A stretch of DNA of 38,787 bases from Bacteroidia bacterium (GCA_030430575.1 JAUIKF010000068.1:1-38787); one strand, 5' to 3'. Positions 22,254 through 30,800 are shown, counted from the stretch's first letter. The notes: generated by a model from the letters alone, not told the origin. Numbers and translations are program-made.

Positions 22254-24374
22254 ATGAAAAGAATTCTGATCGCCCTGATACTTGTATGCGTGACATTTCC
22301 GCTATTCGGCCAGCTTACCCTGAGGGATTGTGTAGGGCCACGTGCCTTTCCCGCCCGTCTTTCACAGCTCAGCTGGCAAGGAGATGGGGAGAACTATGTA
22401 TATGTCAAAGGGAGTACCCTGATGCAAGGAGATGTCAAAGGAAATACGACTGAATTGCTGACCTTAGGCAAACTCAATAAGGCTTTTGAAGATGAGGAGG
22501 TTTCCCTGGGTCGCTTTCCTTCCATGACCTGGGAAGATGAGAATACCTTTTCCTTTTTTCACCAAAACACCCACTATACCTATACCCTTGATGATGGGAC
22601 AATGACAGAAGGCCTGAGCTACCCAGAAGAAGCAGAAAACCTCGACATAGGTCCCAATAACCGTGTGGCTTTTACCATCAGCCACAATGCCTATATCCAG
22701 GTAGCAGGTGAAGACAGTGAGCGTCAGTTGACGACGGATGGCTCGCTGGACCTGGTTTATGGAGAGGCGGCGCACCGATCAGAATTTGGGATTGTCAAAG
22801 GACTGTTTTGGTCAAATAGCGGCAATCACCTGGCATTCTATCGCCAGGACCAGTCCATGGTCACGGAGTATCCGCTGATAGACTATATGGAGAGAACGGC
22901 GAAGTATACGCCCATCAAGTATCCCATGGCAGGAGCGGCCAGTCATGAAGTGGCGATTGGCATTTACGATGTCGAAACGGAAAAGACGATTTTCCTCAAA
23001 GTCGACGGGCCTGCGGAGCAATACCTAACCAATATTACCTGGTCACCAGACGACAAGCTTGTCTATGTTGCCGTCCTCAACCGCGACCAGAATGACATGT
23101 CATTGAATGCCTATGATGTGGCTACAGGAGAGTTGGTAAAGACCCTTTTTACAGAAAAACACGACAAATATGTAGAACCCGAACATGGCCCCATCTTCCT
23201 GCCCAAGACTAAGGACCAGTTTATCTGGTACAGTGAGCGGGATGGGTACAACCACTTGTATCTCTACAATACTGAAGGGAAGCTCCTCAAGCAGTTGACA
23301 GAAGGAGACTGGATCGTGACCGATATTTTGGCCATAGACCCTGATGAGGCCTGCCTCATCTATACTAGCACTGAAGTCAGTCCTGTAGAACGACACACCT
23401 ACCGCCTTGACCTTAACAACGGCAAGCGCAAACGCCTTACCCAAGCGAAAGGTATGCATGCCTCCCAGGTCCGCGGTGACATGGCCTATATCTTGGATGC
23501 TTATTCTAACCTTGAAACGCCATATGTTCAGCAGGTAGTTAATATCAAAAAGGGTAAACAAACCGCCAGTCTTTTAGAAGCAGATGATCCATTAGCAGAT
23601 GAGAATTTAGGGGAAATGACGCTGATGACGTTGAAGGCTGAAGATGGACATGACTTGCACTGCCGTCTCATCAAGCCAGTAGACTTTGATCCGAATAAAA
23701 AATACCCCGTCATGATTTATGTCTATGGTGGTCCACACGTTCAGTTGGTACAAGATCGCTACCTAGGGGCTGCACGGCCATTTTTGCAGTATATGGCGCA
23801 AAAAGGCTATGTCGTCTTTACCCTCGACAACAGGGGTTCGGCGGATCGGGGTCGTACCTTCGAGCAGGCGATTTTCCGCCAGTGTGGAACAGCAGAGGTT
23901 GCAGACCAGATGGTAGGGGTAAATTGGTTGAAAAAACAATCTTATGTGGATGCAGACCGAATGGGGGTATATGGCTGGAGCTATGGCGGATTCATGACCA
24001 TGTCTATGATGCTCCGCAATCCTGGTGTCTTCAAAGCGGGGGTGGCTGGTGGGCCAGTCATCGACTGGAAGTACTATGAAATCATGTACACGGAGCGCTA
24101 TATGGACACGCCCGAAACGAATCCAGATGGCTACAAAACGGCCAGTTTATTGGGATATGTGAATAATCTGGAAGGGCAAAAGCTCTTAATTATCCACGGT
24201 CAGCAGGACAATGTTGTCGTGCCACAGCACACACAAGCCTTTGTGCGTAAGTGTGTGGAAAACAATGTGTTAGTGGATTATTTTCCCTATCCCACCCACC
24301 CACACAATGTCAGAGGATGGGATCGAGTACACCTTCTCAACAAGATTAGTTCCTATTTTGAGGAAAATTTGTAA
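22254..24374 (+). CDS. Dipeptidyl peptidase IV-like S9 serine peptidase, secreted
   Basis: A 706-residue enzyme from the ATG at 22254; an in-frame TTG upstream is rejected because it would bury the signal peptide. Signal MKRILIALILVCVTFPLFG is followed by a beta-propeller (about 30-450; WSPDDKLVYVAVLNRDQN is one blade). The alpha/beta hydrolase domain has the nucleophile Ser576 (GWSYGGFMT), Asp652 (HGQQDNVV) and His684. The His motif is His-Asn-Val instead of the usual His-Gly-Ile. YVYGGPHVQLV forms the oxyanion region. DPP-IV enzymes remove dipeptides after Pro or Ala, here probably in the periplasm for peptide use. The GldM-like gene begins 34 bases downstream and may be cotranscribed. Confidence 0.93.
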   Translation: MKRILIALILVCVTFPLFGQLTLRDCVGPRAFPARLSQLSWQGDGENYVYVKGSTLMQGDVKGNTTELLTLGKLNKAFEDEEVSLGRFPSMTWEDENTFSFFHQNTHYTYTLDDGTMTEGLSYPEEAENLDIGPNNRVAFTISHNAYIQVAGEDSERQLTTDGSLDLVYGEAAHRSEFGIVKGLFWSNSGNHLAFYRQDQSMVTEYPLIDYMERTAKYTPIKYPMAGAASHEVAIGIYDVETEKTIFLKVDGPAEQYLTNITWSPDDKLVYVAVLNRDQNDMSLNAYDVATGELVKTLFTEKHDKYVEPEHGPIFLPKTKDQFIWYSERDGYNHLYLYNTEGKLLKQLTEGDWIVTDILAIDPDEACLIYTSTEVSPVERHTYRLDLNNGKRKRLTQAKGMHASQVRGDMAYILDAYSNLETPYVQQVVNIKKGKQTASLLEADDPLADENLGEMTLMTLKAEDGHDLHCRLIKPVDFDPNKKYPVMIYVYGGPHVQLVQDRYLGAARPFLQYMAQKGYVVFTLDNRGSADRGRTFEQAIFRQCGTAEVADQMVGVNWLKKQSYVDADRMGVYGWSYGGFMTMSMMLRNPGVFKAGVAGGPVIDWKYYEIMYTERYMDTPETNPDGYKTASLLGYVNNLEGQKLLIIHGQQDNVVVPQHTQAFVRKCVENNVLVDYFPYPTHPHNVRGWDRVHLLNKISSYFEENL

Positions 24375-24408
24375 TAAGCCTTTTCTCAAATTTTCTTATG
24401 TTAGGCGT

Positions 24409-26100
24409 ATGATTACCGATGATTTACCTTCTGATAAACAGGGAAAATCTCCTTCACTCTCACTCCACCTTTGCCTAATCTTGGCAGGTTTGCTGGTCAC
24501 CATGATGGGAGCAGCAGGATGTGAATCTAAAGATAAAACAGGGGTGTTAGATGCCTTTGAGCAAAACTATTATCAACTCCGTTATAGCACCCGCGCGGCT
24601 GCCGAAGTCTCAGCTGAGATGATGGCCAACCTGAGCGATAGCCTCAATAGCAGACTATTAGATACCAACCTCCTGGCTTCCAATACCTTGGCAGAAGAAT
24701 TTTCGCTGGCGGATACTTTCAAGAAGAAGTACAAACGCATGTTGGATTTGCTCAAAGAAGTGGAGCGAAAGACCAACCAAGTAATGGATAATATGGACGT
24801 CCACGCCCGCCATATGGAAGCGATTGCTGTTCGCAATCCTGAGAATGGGCAATTTATGGAGCGGGATGAAAATAAGAATAGCTATCGCTATTGGATGGAC
24901 AAAGGCACGGCCCTCCAACTACGAAGTGACTTGCGCAGCTATGGCAATACCCTCAAAAATCTCCCTGGCAATGAGGACCTCAACTTTTCAGATGTGGATG
25001 ACGATTTGCTTTGGTTGCAGTTTAGCAATAAACGCCCTGTCATTAGCTATATGGCTTTGTTGGAAGGGCTGAAGAACTCGGTCTACCGCCATCAACAACA
25101 TGCCTTGAAGGAGTTCAGTGGCCAAATAGGGGCGCCCTATTTTCGCCCGAATAAACTCATCGTGAGGAATGTCCCTGAGTCGAAGGCCGTGCCCGCAGGA
25201 GCTGAATTTCGCACGTTTCTGGGCGTAGGCCTCACCTCCTCTCGCATTAAGGCGCTTTATGAAGGGGAAGGGATTTCGATTAATGAAGACAGTACTACCG
25301 CCATGCTCAGCGTGGCCGCAGATGGCAATGTCATCCCTGATAGTGCCCGTGAAGGTTTGCAACGGTATACTGCGACTGTTCGCGTACCCCGGGTGGATGG
25401 AGCGTACGAAGTCCTTACCGTAGAGGATGAATTCATCGTCAGACGCCCTGACGTGGTCGTAAAATCACCTGATATTCAGGTGCTTTATCGCAATTGTAAA
25501 AATACCTTGGACATAGAAATCCCTGACTTGGGAGATGACTATCAGCCATTTTTTGAATTGACCAATGGCACAATCACGGCTGATCCAGAAGTGCCACATC
25601 GTTACCACCTCAACCCTACGGAAAATCCATGCACAGTGGGAATTTTTTCCCTGATTGCAGGCGACACTGTCAAGGTAGATGAGTTGAATTATCGCGTCAT
25701 AGATCCTCCTAAGCCACGGATTGAATACTGGGTGAATGATCAGTTGTTTAATGGGACCAAACCCATTCCGAGTACCAGTCGCATTCTGCTCAAGGTGATT
25801 CCCGACCCCGAATTCAAGGCTGCCATGCCTTCTGACGCCCGATATGGCGTAGAGGAAGTCGAAGTCCTCGCCCAATGGACCCTTCAGCACCCTGAAGTAG
25901 AATCCACCAACTCGGGCGCAGGTCGTGAAGGAGATAAGGGAATCCCTGTAAGTCTGGGTGAGCGCATCCGCGAAGCCATCCCTGGTCTTCGCGTGTACCT
26001 ACGCGTCAAGGGCCTTTATCGCAAAAATCACCTCGGTGAAGACCTGCTGGTCACTAGCTACCAAGACTCCGAATTGGTAACAGGCATGGTCGTACGGTAG
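24409..26100 (+). CDS. GldM-like envelope protein (type IX secretion/gliding paralogue)
   Basis: A 563-residue protein. One N-terminal membrane segment (about 17-37) ends in GAAGC, which could be a weak lipobox (Cys38) or a plain anchor. The helical part (45-230) is followed by domains matching GldM periplasmic repeats: SPDIQVLYRNCKNTLDIEIP (about 348-368), an FELTNGTIT segment, and a last domain from RIEYWVNDQLF. Canonical GldM (about 510-520 residues) pairs with GldL as the proton-driven motor of type IX secretion. Here no gldK, gldL or gldN is adjacent, and the N-terminal helix differs from the GldL-binding form. It is therefore probably a divergent paralogue. ATG 24409 is chosen because an earlier in-frame ATG lies inside the peptidase gene. 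Confidence 0.68.
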   Translation: MITDDLPSDKQGKSPSLSLHLCLILAGLLVTMMGAAGCESKDKTGVLDAFEQNYYQLRYSTRAAAEVSAEMMANLSDSLNSRLLDTNLLASNTLAEEFSLADTFKKKYKRMLDLLKEVERKTNQVMDNMDVHARHMEAIAVRNPENGQFMERDENKNSYRYWMDKGTALQLRSDLRSYGNTLKNLPGNEDLNFSDVDDDLLWLQFSNKRPVISYMALLEGLKNSVYRHQQHALKEFSGQIGAPYFRPNKLIVRNVPESKAVPAGAEFRTFLGVGLTSSRIKALYEGEGISINEDSTTAMLSVAADGNVIPDSAREGLQRYTATVRVPRVDGAYEVLTVEDEFIVRRPDVVVKSPDIQVLYRNCKNTLDIEIPDLGDDYQPFFELTNGTITADPEVPHRYHLNPTENPCTVGIFSLIAGDTVKVDELNYRVIDPPKPRIEYWVNDQLFNGTKPIPSTSRILLKVIPDPEFKAAMPSDARYGVEEVEVLAQWTLQHPEVESTNSGAGREGDKGIPVSLGERIREAIPGLRVYLRVKGLYRKNHLGEDLLVTSYQDSELVTGMVVR

Positions 26101-26320
26101 GAGACCGCTCGCTTCGCTCGCTGCGAGAAGCGAGACCGTTCGGCCTGAAGGCCTCACTGCGAGACCTCTCGAAGACTCGCTACGAGACAAGAGAAGAAAA
26201 TGCTTTTAATCCCGTAGTGAGGCGAGTCTTCGAGCCGAGCTGTCTCGCAGTGAGTCGCAAAGCGACGAACGGTCTCGCCTCTCGCAGCGAGGGCTGAGTC
26301 TTCGAAGCCCGAGCGGTCTC
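26101..26320. repeat. 220-bp 'GAGACCG' inverted element between two convergent genes
   Basis: The element starts with GAGACCGCTCG on the first base after the GldM-like stop codon. It ends with the exact reverse complement CGAGCGGTCTC at 26310-26320, whose TCTCA supplies the stop of the convergent dgkA. Both arms are mosaics of words such as CTCACTGCGAGA, CGAAGACTCGC and GACCGTTCG, written forward on the left and reverse-complemented on the right, around an AT-rich centre (about 26185-26215). It could fold into a very long imperfect hairpin and act as a two-way terminator. No protein is encoded. Confidence 0.8.
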
Positions 26321-26672
26321 AAAACTTAGGCAAAAAGATAATCCCCCAAACTACAGCGCAGAAGATAACGGAAAGGAGTACAGCTCCCGCAGCTACGTCC
26401 TTGGCCTTGCCAGCAAGCGGATGGTGTTCAGGGGAGGCAAGGTCCACTACCTGCTCAATGGCCGTATTGACGGCTTCGAGGGCGATGACCAAGCCCATAC
26501 AGAGGGTAATCAAGCACCATTCTGTTCCACTGAGGCCTAGCCAAAGGCCCAGGGCTGTGATGAGTACCACGGCTAGTAGGTGAATCTGGGCGTTGGCTTG
26601 GGTGCGAAAGAGAAAGAATATGCCGTTGATGGCGTATCCAAAACTGCGAATGCGAGACTTTATATAGGACAT
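26319..26672 (-). CDS. dgkA: Diacylglycerol/undecaprenol kinase, DgkA family
   Basis: A 117-residue integral membrane kinase with three transmembrane helices (about 33-48, 52-68, 94-113). The family signature LEAVNTAIEQVVDL (65-78) carries the catalytic Glu66, Asn69 and Glu73. LAGKAKDVAAGAVLL follows (86-100). It phosphorylates diacylglycerol or undecaprenol in the inner membrane; which one cannot be told from sequence. The stop codon is part of a repeat element. It lies 58 bases downstream of the S41 protease gene and may share its transcript. Confidence 0.94.
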   Translation of the reverse strand: MSYIKSRIRSFGYAINGIFFLFRTQANAQIHLLAVVLITALGLWLGLSGTEWCLITLCMGLVIALEAVNTAIEQVVDLASPEHHPLAGKAKDVAAGAVLLSVIFCAVVWGIIFLPKF

Positions 26673-26730
26673 GATATTAAATCAGGTTATCAACTTGAGG
26701 TTGAGGTTGAATTTGGAATTTTCTCCTCCT

Positions 26731-28041
26731 CTATTCCGACCGCTTGATCTCCTTTTTATTGCCACTAGGATAGAGGATATGGTAGCCAGAAATTTGGCCA
26801 TTTTCCATAAAGAAATCCAACCTAGGGAGGTCTGAAAGGGGCGTTTGCTCACTTTCAAAGGTAAATTTTCCGTCTGGCTGTCTGAGCAGGCGGGTCGTGA
26901 TGCCACTTGTATGATTTTGGTAGAATAGCTTATCATCCCACAGGACAATTTCTCTTTCGCCATACTTCCCTACATACGGCACGAGTTCATCTCTTTGGAT
27001 GCCGAGCTGGGCAATTTGAAGGGTTAATTTATCGATAAGGAGCTGGTGTTCGGGATATTGGGAAATGGTTTCTTGAAGCCCTGCTAGGTGCCCATAAAGA
27101 AGGGCATCTGATGCCTCGACTACCTGATCAGGGATCACCCCCACGCCCTCCCAGTTGGTTTGGGTGATGGGATTGATGGCTTTGCCGATGGGGATCATGG
27201 CGCGAAAGCCATCGGGCAAGGCGTAGACTTTGGCGGGGTTGGCGCCGCCGCGCGTCGTATCGCCGATGATCGTAGCACGTCCTAGCTGCCGCAGGTCATA
27301 GGCCAAGCCTTCTGCTGCAGAGGCTGTTGATGGTCCCACTAGGAAGTAGAGTGGCATTTTTTCTAGGCGAGGGCCATCTAGCTTTTTGGTGGAGGTAAGG
27401 GGAATAGTAGCGTTCGAAGGGCGGAAATAAAGGCTGCTGAATGTCGTTAGGGGTTTCTTCGGGAAAAAATAGCTAGCAATATAGGCAAGCATCTCAGGCG
27501 AGCCACCCGTGTTGTGGCGCAAGTCGATGATCAACGCATCAGCATATTGCACAAAGGAAAAAGCGGCAGCCACTGTTTTTTGCCCTGCCTCCCATTCCGA
27601 AAAATCGTCAAATCGTACATAGCCGATATTTCCTTCCAGGAGTTCAGCCCGCTGGAACCCAAAGTTCTGGCGTTTGTCGAATGCCAGATAATAGGCATCA
27701 TCATAGTCAGTGACCTCTCCTTCATCGCTATACACATCCAGGGTTGAGGGACCTGCATAAATAAACAAATGCATGTCATTGGAGACCCTTTGCAGGTCTT
27801 CCGTCAACTGTGCGGCAAAGGCTTCCCGCTCCTTGATCGGAGAATAGCTGTTCTGAGACCATTTTTTATCCAATATATCCACCATCTTTTCCCCCATTTC
27901 TGGTGAGATATACAGATGCGTGAGCATGTCTTGAAGGTTTTGCACCACTTCACGCTTGGTTTTGGGGGAAAGGGGCGTGGTTTGGGCGGAAAGGAGGCTA
28001 CCATAGAGGAGGCAAAAGAGGAGAAGAAGGGGGTTTTTCAT
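26731..28041 (-). CDS. Secreted S41-family (IRBP/tail-specific type) serine protease
   Basis: Signal peptide MKNPLLLLFCLLYGSLLSA, probable cleavage before Gln20. The S41 core includes GNIGYVRFDDF (138-147), ALIIDLRHNTGGSPEM (169-184) and the nucleophile Ser241 in GPSTASAAEGLAYDL. GGANPAKVYALPDGF and WEGVGVIPDQVV (the latter typical of the 'GxGVxPD' C-terminal part) follow. No PDZ domain is evident, which fits the interphotoreceptor retinoid-binding (IRBP)-like subgroup. The C-terminal 90 residues look like a small beta domain. The ATG overlaps the stop of the PIN toxin gene by 4 bases, so it is translated behind a toxin-antitoxin pair. Its substrate is unknown. Confidence 0.92.
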   Translation of the reverse strand: MKNPLLLLFCLLYGSLLSAQTTPLSPKTKREVVQNLQDMLTHLYISPEMGEKMVDILDKKWSQNSYSPIKEREAFAAQLTEDLQRVSNDMHLFIYAGPSTLDVYSDEGEVTDYDDAYYLAFDKRQNFGFQRAELLEGNIGYVRFDDFSEWEAGQKTVAAAFSFVQYADALIIDLRHNTGGSPEMLAYIASYFFPKKPLTTFSSLYFRPSNATIPLTSTKKLDGPRLEKMPLYFLVGPSTASAAEGLAYDLRQLGRATIIGDTTRGGANPAKVYALPDGFRAMIPIGKAINPITQTNWEGVGVIPDQVVEASDALLYGHLAGLQETISQYPEHQLLIDKLTLQIAQLGIQRDELVPYVGKYGEREIVLWDDKLFYQNHTSGITTRLLRQPDGKFTFESEQTPLSDLPRLDFFMENGQISGYHILYPSGNKKEIKRSE

Positions 28042-28457
28042 GAATACGAACTCAAAAATTCTTCTGGTGTCTGAATAATCAATTTACTTCCTTTAAAATC
28101 TTTGGGGTTTCTAGTAACTATCGTTTTTATATCTGGAACTTGATATGCCGTAAAGTTCTGAATAGCATCTTCAAAGTCTTTAAAGTTTGCTCTTAATGCT
28201 TGTCGAATAGTCATTTTATTTACCCCCAATACTTCTACAATACGCTCCAAACGATCAAGCAAAATCATAGCCTTTTCATGTCCCACTAGCTTTCTTAGAA
28301 TATAATAAGTGTCTCCAAAACAAAGAGATGATACATAGACAACCAATTTTTCTTTTTCTGCAAGGTCAAAAATCTTGGTTGACGCATTCGCAAATGGTTC
28401 CCTATCTATCAAAAAATCAATGATGACATTTGTGTCAACAAAAACGGCTATTTTCAT
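28038..28457 (-). CDS. PIN-domain ribonuclease toxin (VapC-like)
   Basis: A 139-residue PIN domain. The acidic active site is formed by Asp8 (VFVDTNVIIDFL), Asp94/Asp97 (FKDFEDAIQ) and Asp120 in the TRNPKDF motif, typical of Mg-dependent RNases that cut tRNA or rRNA. SLCFGDTYYILRK is typical of the subgroup paired with DUF6364 antitoxins. The antitoxin gene ends 1 base upstream, and the toxin stop overlaps the S41 protease ATG. The pair is more AT-rich than its surroundings, which suggests transfer. Confidence 0.92.
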   Translation of the reverse strand: MKIAVFVDTNVIIDFLIDREPFANASTKIFDLAEKEKLVVYVSSLCFGDTYYILRKLVGHEKAMILLDRLERIVEVLGVNKMTIRQALRANFKDFEDAIQNFTAYQVPDIKTIVTRNPKDFKGSKLIIQTPEEFLSSYS

Positions 28458-28458
28458 A

Positions 28459-28722
28459 TCACCCTAAGTACTTTTTGAGTAGCTCCTCCTCGAGTATTTT
28501 TTTTGTATCAATAACTTCCCCTGAATACTTTACCGCTCCTTTTAAAGAACTGACGATAGGACTTAATCCGTCCTGTGTTTCAGATTCCGTCTTTTGATCC
28601 ATAATAACAGATCGGAGATATGATTCTATCAAGTTTGAAAGGCTTCGTTTTTGAGATTTGGCATATAGTTTTGCCTTTTCAATCACATGTTGATCAATGG
28701 TCAAGGTCAATTTAGTACTCAT
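28459..28722 (-). CDS. DUF6364-family antitoxin (RHH-like)
   Basis: An 87-residue protein. The N-terminal half TKLTLTIDQHVIEKAKLYAK (3-22) and RSLSNLIESYLRSV are the ribbon-helix-helix-like DNA-binding part. The C-terminal SPIVSSLKGAVKYSGEV and the final KKYLG should wrap the PIN toxin. It is the first gene of the operon. Antitoxins of this kind normally repress their own promoter, and a short inverted repeat lies immediately upstream of the start. Confidence 0.9.
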   Translation of the reverse strand: MSTKLTLTIDQHVIEKAKLYAKSQKRSLSNLIESYLRSVIMDQKTESETQDGLSPIVSSLKGAVKYSGEVIDTKKILEEELLKKYLG

Positions 28723-28728
28723 AATAAC

Positions 28729-28755
28729 ACGTATTAATTAATTGCTAATATACGT
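28729..28755. promoter_or_regulatory. Candidate operator of the toxin-antitoxin operon
   Basis: ACGTAT (28729-28734) and ATACGT (28750-28755) form a 6-bp inverted repeat, with TTA/TAA extensions inside. It starts 7 bases upstream of the antitoxin ATG (minus strand). The place and form fit autorepression by a ribbon-helix-helix antitoxin. On the minus strand TATTTTTG further upstream is a possible -7 element. Confidence 0.45.
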
Positions 28756-28816
28756 ATCCTTAGGCATTTTATCAAACCAAAAATAAAATAGTAACTTTAC
28801 AAAAAGTACCCTTCTT

Positions 28817-29275
28817 ATGCGTCTTCTCAGCCTTTTTCTCATCTGCTTCCTCCTCTTTACTGCCTGCAAACGCCCTAAGAAAGGCGCGCTCAGTCCTGAG
28901 GAGAAGAGCCGTTTAGAGCGCCTTGCTGAGTCAGAGTTAGAGACAGAGGAAAAGTTCCATGAATTGGGGAAATACATCGCCACCGTGATGAAGGAAGCCT
29001 TGTCCATGGATGCTGACTCCCTGATGATTGCTCATCTTCAAGAATTCTCCACCGAGAACAAGGACGCCTTGGAGATGCTCTCTGCCGAAATTGACTTTTG
29101 GTTCAAATATATGGACGAAGAAGAGCGCACCTACTTCATCATGCGCCTGCTGCCCATGGACTACGCCAAGAACCTCAAGGCCTATGAAGCGCGCTTTAAG
29201 AAGCGTACCCGCCACAGTCCTGAGTACCACCAATATTTAGATCGGATTACCCGGAATATTGAGATTCGGAAGTGA
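28817..29275 (+). CDS. Predicted small lipoprotein, helical
   Basis: MRLLSLFLICFLLFTAC is a lipoprotein signal with Cys17 in Leu-Phe-Thr-Ala-Cys. The mature 135 residues are highly charged and helical (SPEEKSRLERLAESELETEEKFHEL), possibly coiled coil, with a conserved-looking YMDEEERTYFIMRLLPMDY centre. No family was recognised; it should sit on a membrane facing the periplasm. The stop codon TGA lies in the ATGA-type repeat that follows. TAACTTTA (28792-28799) upstream is close to a -7 element. Confidence 0.7.
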   Translation: MRLLSLFLICFLLFTACKRPKKGALSPEEKSRLERLAESELETEEKFHELGKYIATVMKEALSMDADSLMIAHLQEFSTENKDALEMLSAEIDFWFKYMDEEERTYFIMRLLPMDYAKNLKAYEARFKKRTRHSPEYHQYLDRITRNIEIRK

Positions 29276-29400
29276 GAGAATGATAGAATGAGTGAATGAT
29301 AGAAGGAGAGAATGAAATGAGAAAATGCTTGCCCTGAGGCTTCGACGTGAGCTCTGCCGAACGTTCATCGAAGGGAGTAGATGATAAAATGAATAGATGA
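29273..29400. repeat. 'GAGAGAATGATAGAATGA' word repeat after the lipoprotein gene
   Basis: From the stop codon on, words of the form GAATGATAGAA, GAGTGAATGA and ATGAGAAAATG run for about 55 bases. They are interrupted by a CTTCGACGTGAGCTCTGCC-type segment and resume as GATGATAAAATGAATAGATG (about 29380-29400). The pyrimidine-rich second arm is poorly developed here compared with the other members. Confidence 0.55.
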
Positions 29401-29457
29401 ACAGTAGTAGCTAGTGGATTTCTTTTCTTTCATTCAAAATTCCCCAATCTCAGACAC

Positions 29458-30333
29458 ATGAATTCAACGCGCGCCTACATTTATATTCACATTGCTGTGT
29501 TCTTGTTTGGGTTCACGGGGATTCTAGGGAAAGGGATCACGCTGGAGAGTGGCCCACTGGTGTGGTACCGCATGGCGATCACCTTGGTGAGTCTGCTATT
29601 TTTTCCGAAAATCATCCAGAAAATGGCGGCTATCCCATGGAAGACGGTGTGGTACATTCTGGGCGTGGGGACTGTGGTAGCGGCGCATTGGGTGACATTT
29701 TTTGCGGGGATCAAGTTTTCGAATGTGAGCATTGCGCTGAGCTGTATGGGGTCTGTAGCGCTGTTTACATCGATTTTGGAGCCAATTTTACTGAAAAAAC
29801 CTTTCCGGTGGCAGGACACATTTTTGGGCTTGCTAGTGATTGTGGGCTTTGTCTTTATCTTTGGTTTCACGAGTGAAGACATGTACCTGGGCATCTTCAC
29901 GGCTATTCTCTCCGCCTTTCTGGCCGCCCTATTTGGTACCCTTAATAAGGGCCTTGTCGCCAAACACGATGTCTATGCCATCACGGCGATTGAGTTTATT
30001 GCAGGCGTGGCCTTGCTGAGCATCGCCTTGCCGATTTATTTACATTACTATCCAGCGGTAGAGATGATTCCTTCTATGACCGACTTAGGGTTATTGCTTG
30101 TGTTGGCGCTGCTTTGTACGACACTGGCTTTTACCCTGACGCTCCAGTCAATGAAGGTACTCTCTGCATTCTCTACTGCCCTGGCGATCAACCTCGAACC
30201 CATATATGCCATTGTCATGGCTGCATTCTTTTTTAGTGAGTATGAACAGTTGAATCTGGGATTCTATGCAGGGGCGGTGATCATTGTGATGGCGGTGTTT
30301 TTGAATCCAGTTTTGAAGACCGCTCGGGGCTAA
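29458..30333 (+). CDS. EamA/DMT-family transporter
   Basis: A 291-residue inner-membrane protein with ten predicted helices in two homologous EamA halves (about 5-140 and 150-285). Typical segments are HIAVFLFGFTGILGKGI (first helix) and a second-half end FFSEYEQLNLGFYAGAVII. Members export or import amino acids, nucleotide-type metabolites or other small molecules; the substrate cannot be told. The C-terminal codons (Lys-Thr-Ala-Arg-Gly-stop) are written in GACCGCTCGG repeat words, so the 3' end was probably remodelled by the adjoining repeat. Confidence 0.9.
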   Translation: MNSTRAYIYIHIAVFLFGFTGILGKGITLESGPLVWYRMAITLVSLLFFPKIIQKMAAIPWKTVWYILGVGTVVAAHWVTFFAGIKFSNVSIALSCMGSVALFTSILEPILLKKPFRWQDTFLGLLVIVGFVFIFGFTSEDMYLGIFTAILSAFLAALFGTLNKGLVAKHDVYAITAIEFIAGVALLSIALPIYLHYYPAVEMIPSMTDLGLLLVLALLCTTLAFTLTLQSMKVLSAFSTALAINLEPIYAIVMAAFFFSEYEQLNLGFYAGAVIIVMAVFLNPVLKTARG

Positions 30334-30800
30334 GAAGCCTCTCACTGCGAGATCGTTCGCTGGCGCTCACTGCGAGACCGTTCAGGCTCGAAGACTCGCC
30401 TTCACTGCGAGATCGTTCGGCTCGAAGACTCACCTCTCTGTCAGACAAGAGACTTCATCGCTCTCACACTCAACCTCACACTTCTTCTAGTTCGTGTCCT
30501 CCTTGTGCGGTTGGAATCTTGCAGGGAAGGGAAAAGGAGGAGGCCTGCACGAAAGGGTCAATGTAACCGCCCCAAAAAAGCTCCGCTTTTGAGATTCAAC
30601 AAAAAAAAATCCTCACCCATTTACCCTAACCAAAACCCCAAAACAGGCGCAGTTTTCCTACTTAACGTTTTCGGTAGAGCATGCTCTTTTCTCCCTCCAT
30701 TTTTTCTTCAAAAAAAGATAAAATCCATTAGGTTTTTTAGCCAGTAAAATCATACCTTTGCGCCCGATTTCAGAGGAGGTCATTTATTATAAAAAACCCT
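30334..30800. repeat. Long spacer: 'GAGACCG'-family repeat, a further hairpin, then a promoter
   Basis: 30318-30450 is a one-armed GAGACCG-family element (CTCACTGCGAGATCGTTCG, GCTCGAAGACTCGCC, about three units). 30490-30565 has TTCGTG and CCTCCTT paired with AAGGAGG and CACGAA, an imperfect hairpin. 30590-30740 is AT-rich with homopolymer A runs and no visible gene. An 80-codon open frame here has poly-lysine/asparagine composition and no gene-like features. A good promoter element lies at 30753-30760. Confidence 0.6.
30753..30760 (+). promoter_or_regulatory. TAnnTTTG -7 element upstream of the esterase/ATP-grasp cluster
   Basis: TACCTTTG is an exact -7 consensus match 40 bases before the esterase ATG. 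GAGGAGG (30772-30778) follows it, although it is farther from the ATG than a usual Shine-Dalgarno site. The -33 region has only T-rich sequence. Confidence 0.55.

Noticed and set aside
26101-26320. CRISPR-like array
   Set aside because: The units are degenerate words without constant length or unique spacers, the two halves are in opposite orientation, and no cas genes are present.
30505-30747. Plus-strand open frame of 80 codons
   Set aside because: Poly-Lys/Asn/Phe composition over A-rich and T-rich DNA, no family resemblance, and it overlaps a hairpin and precedes a promoter.
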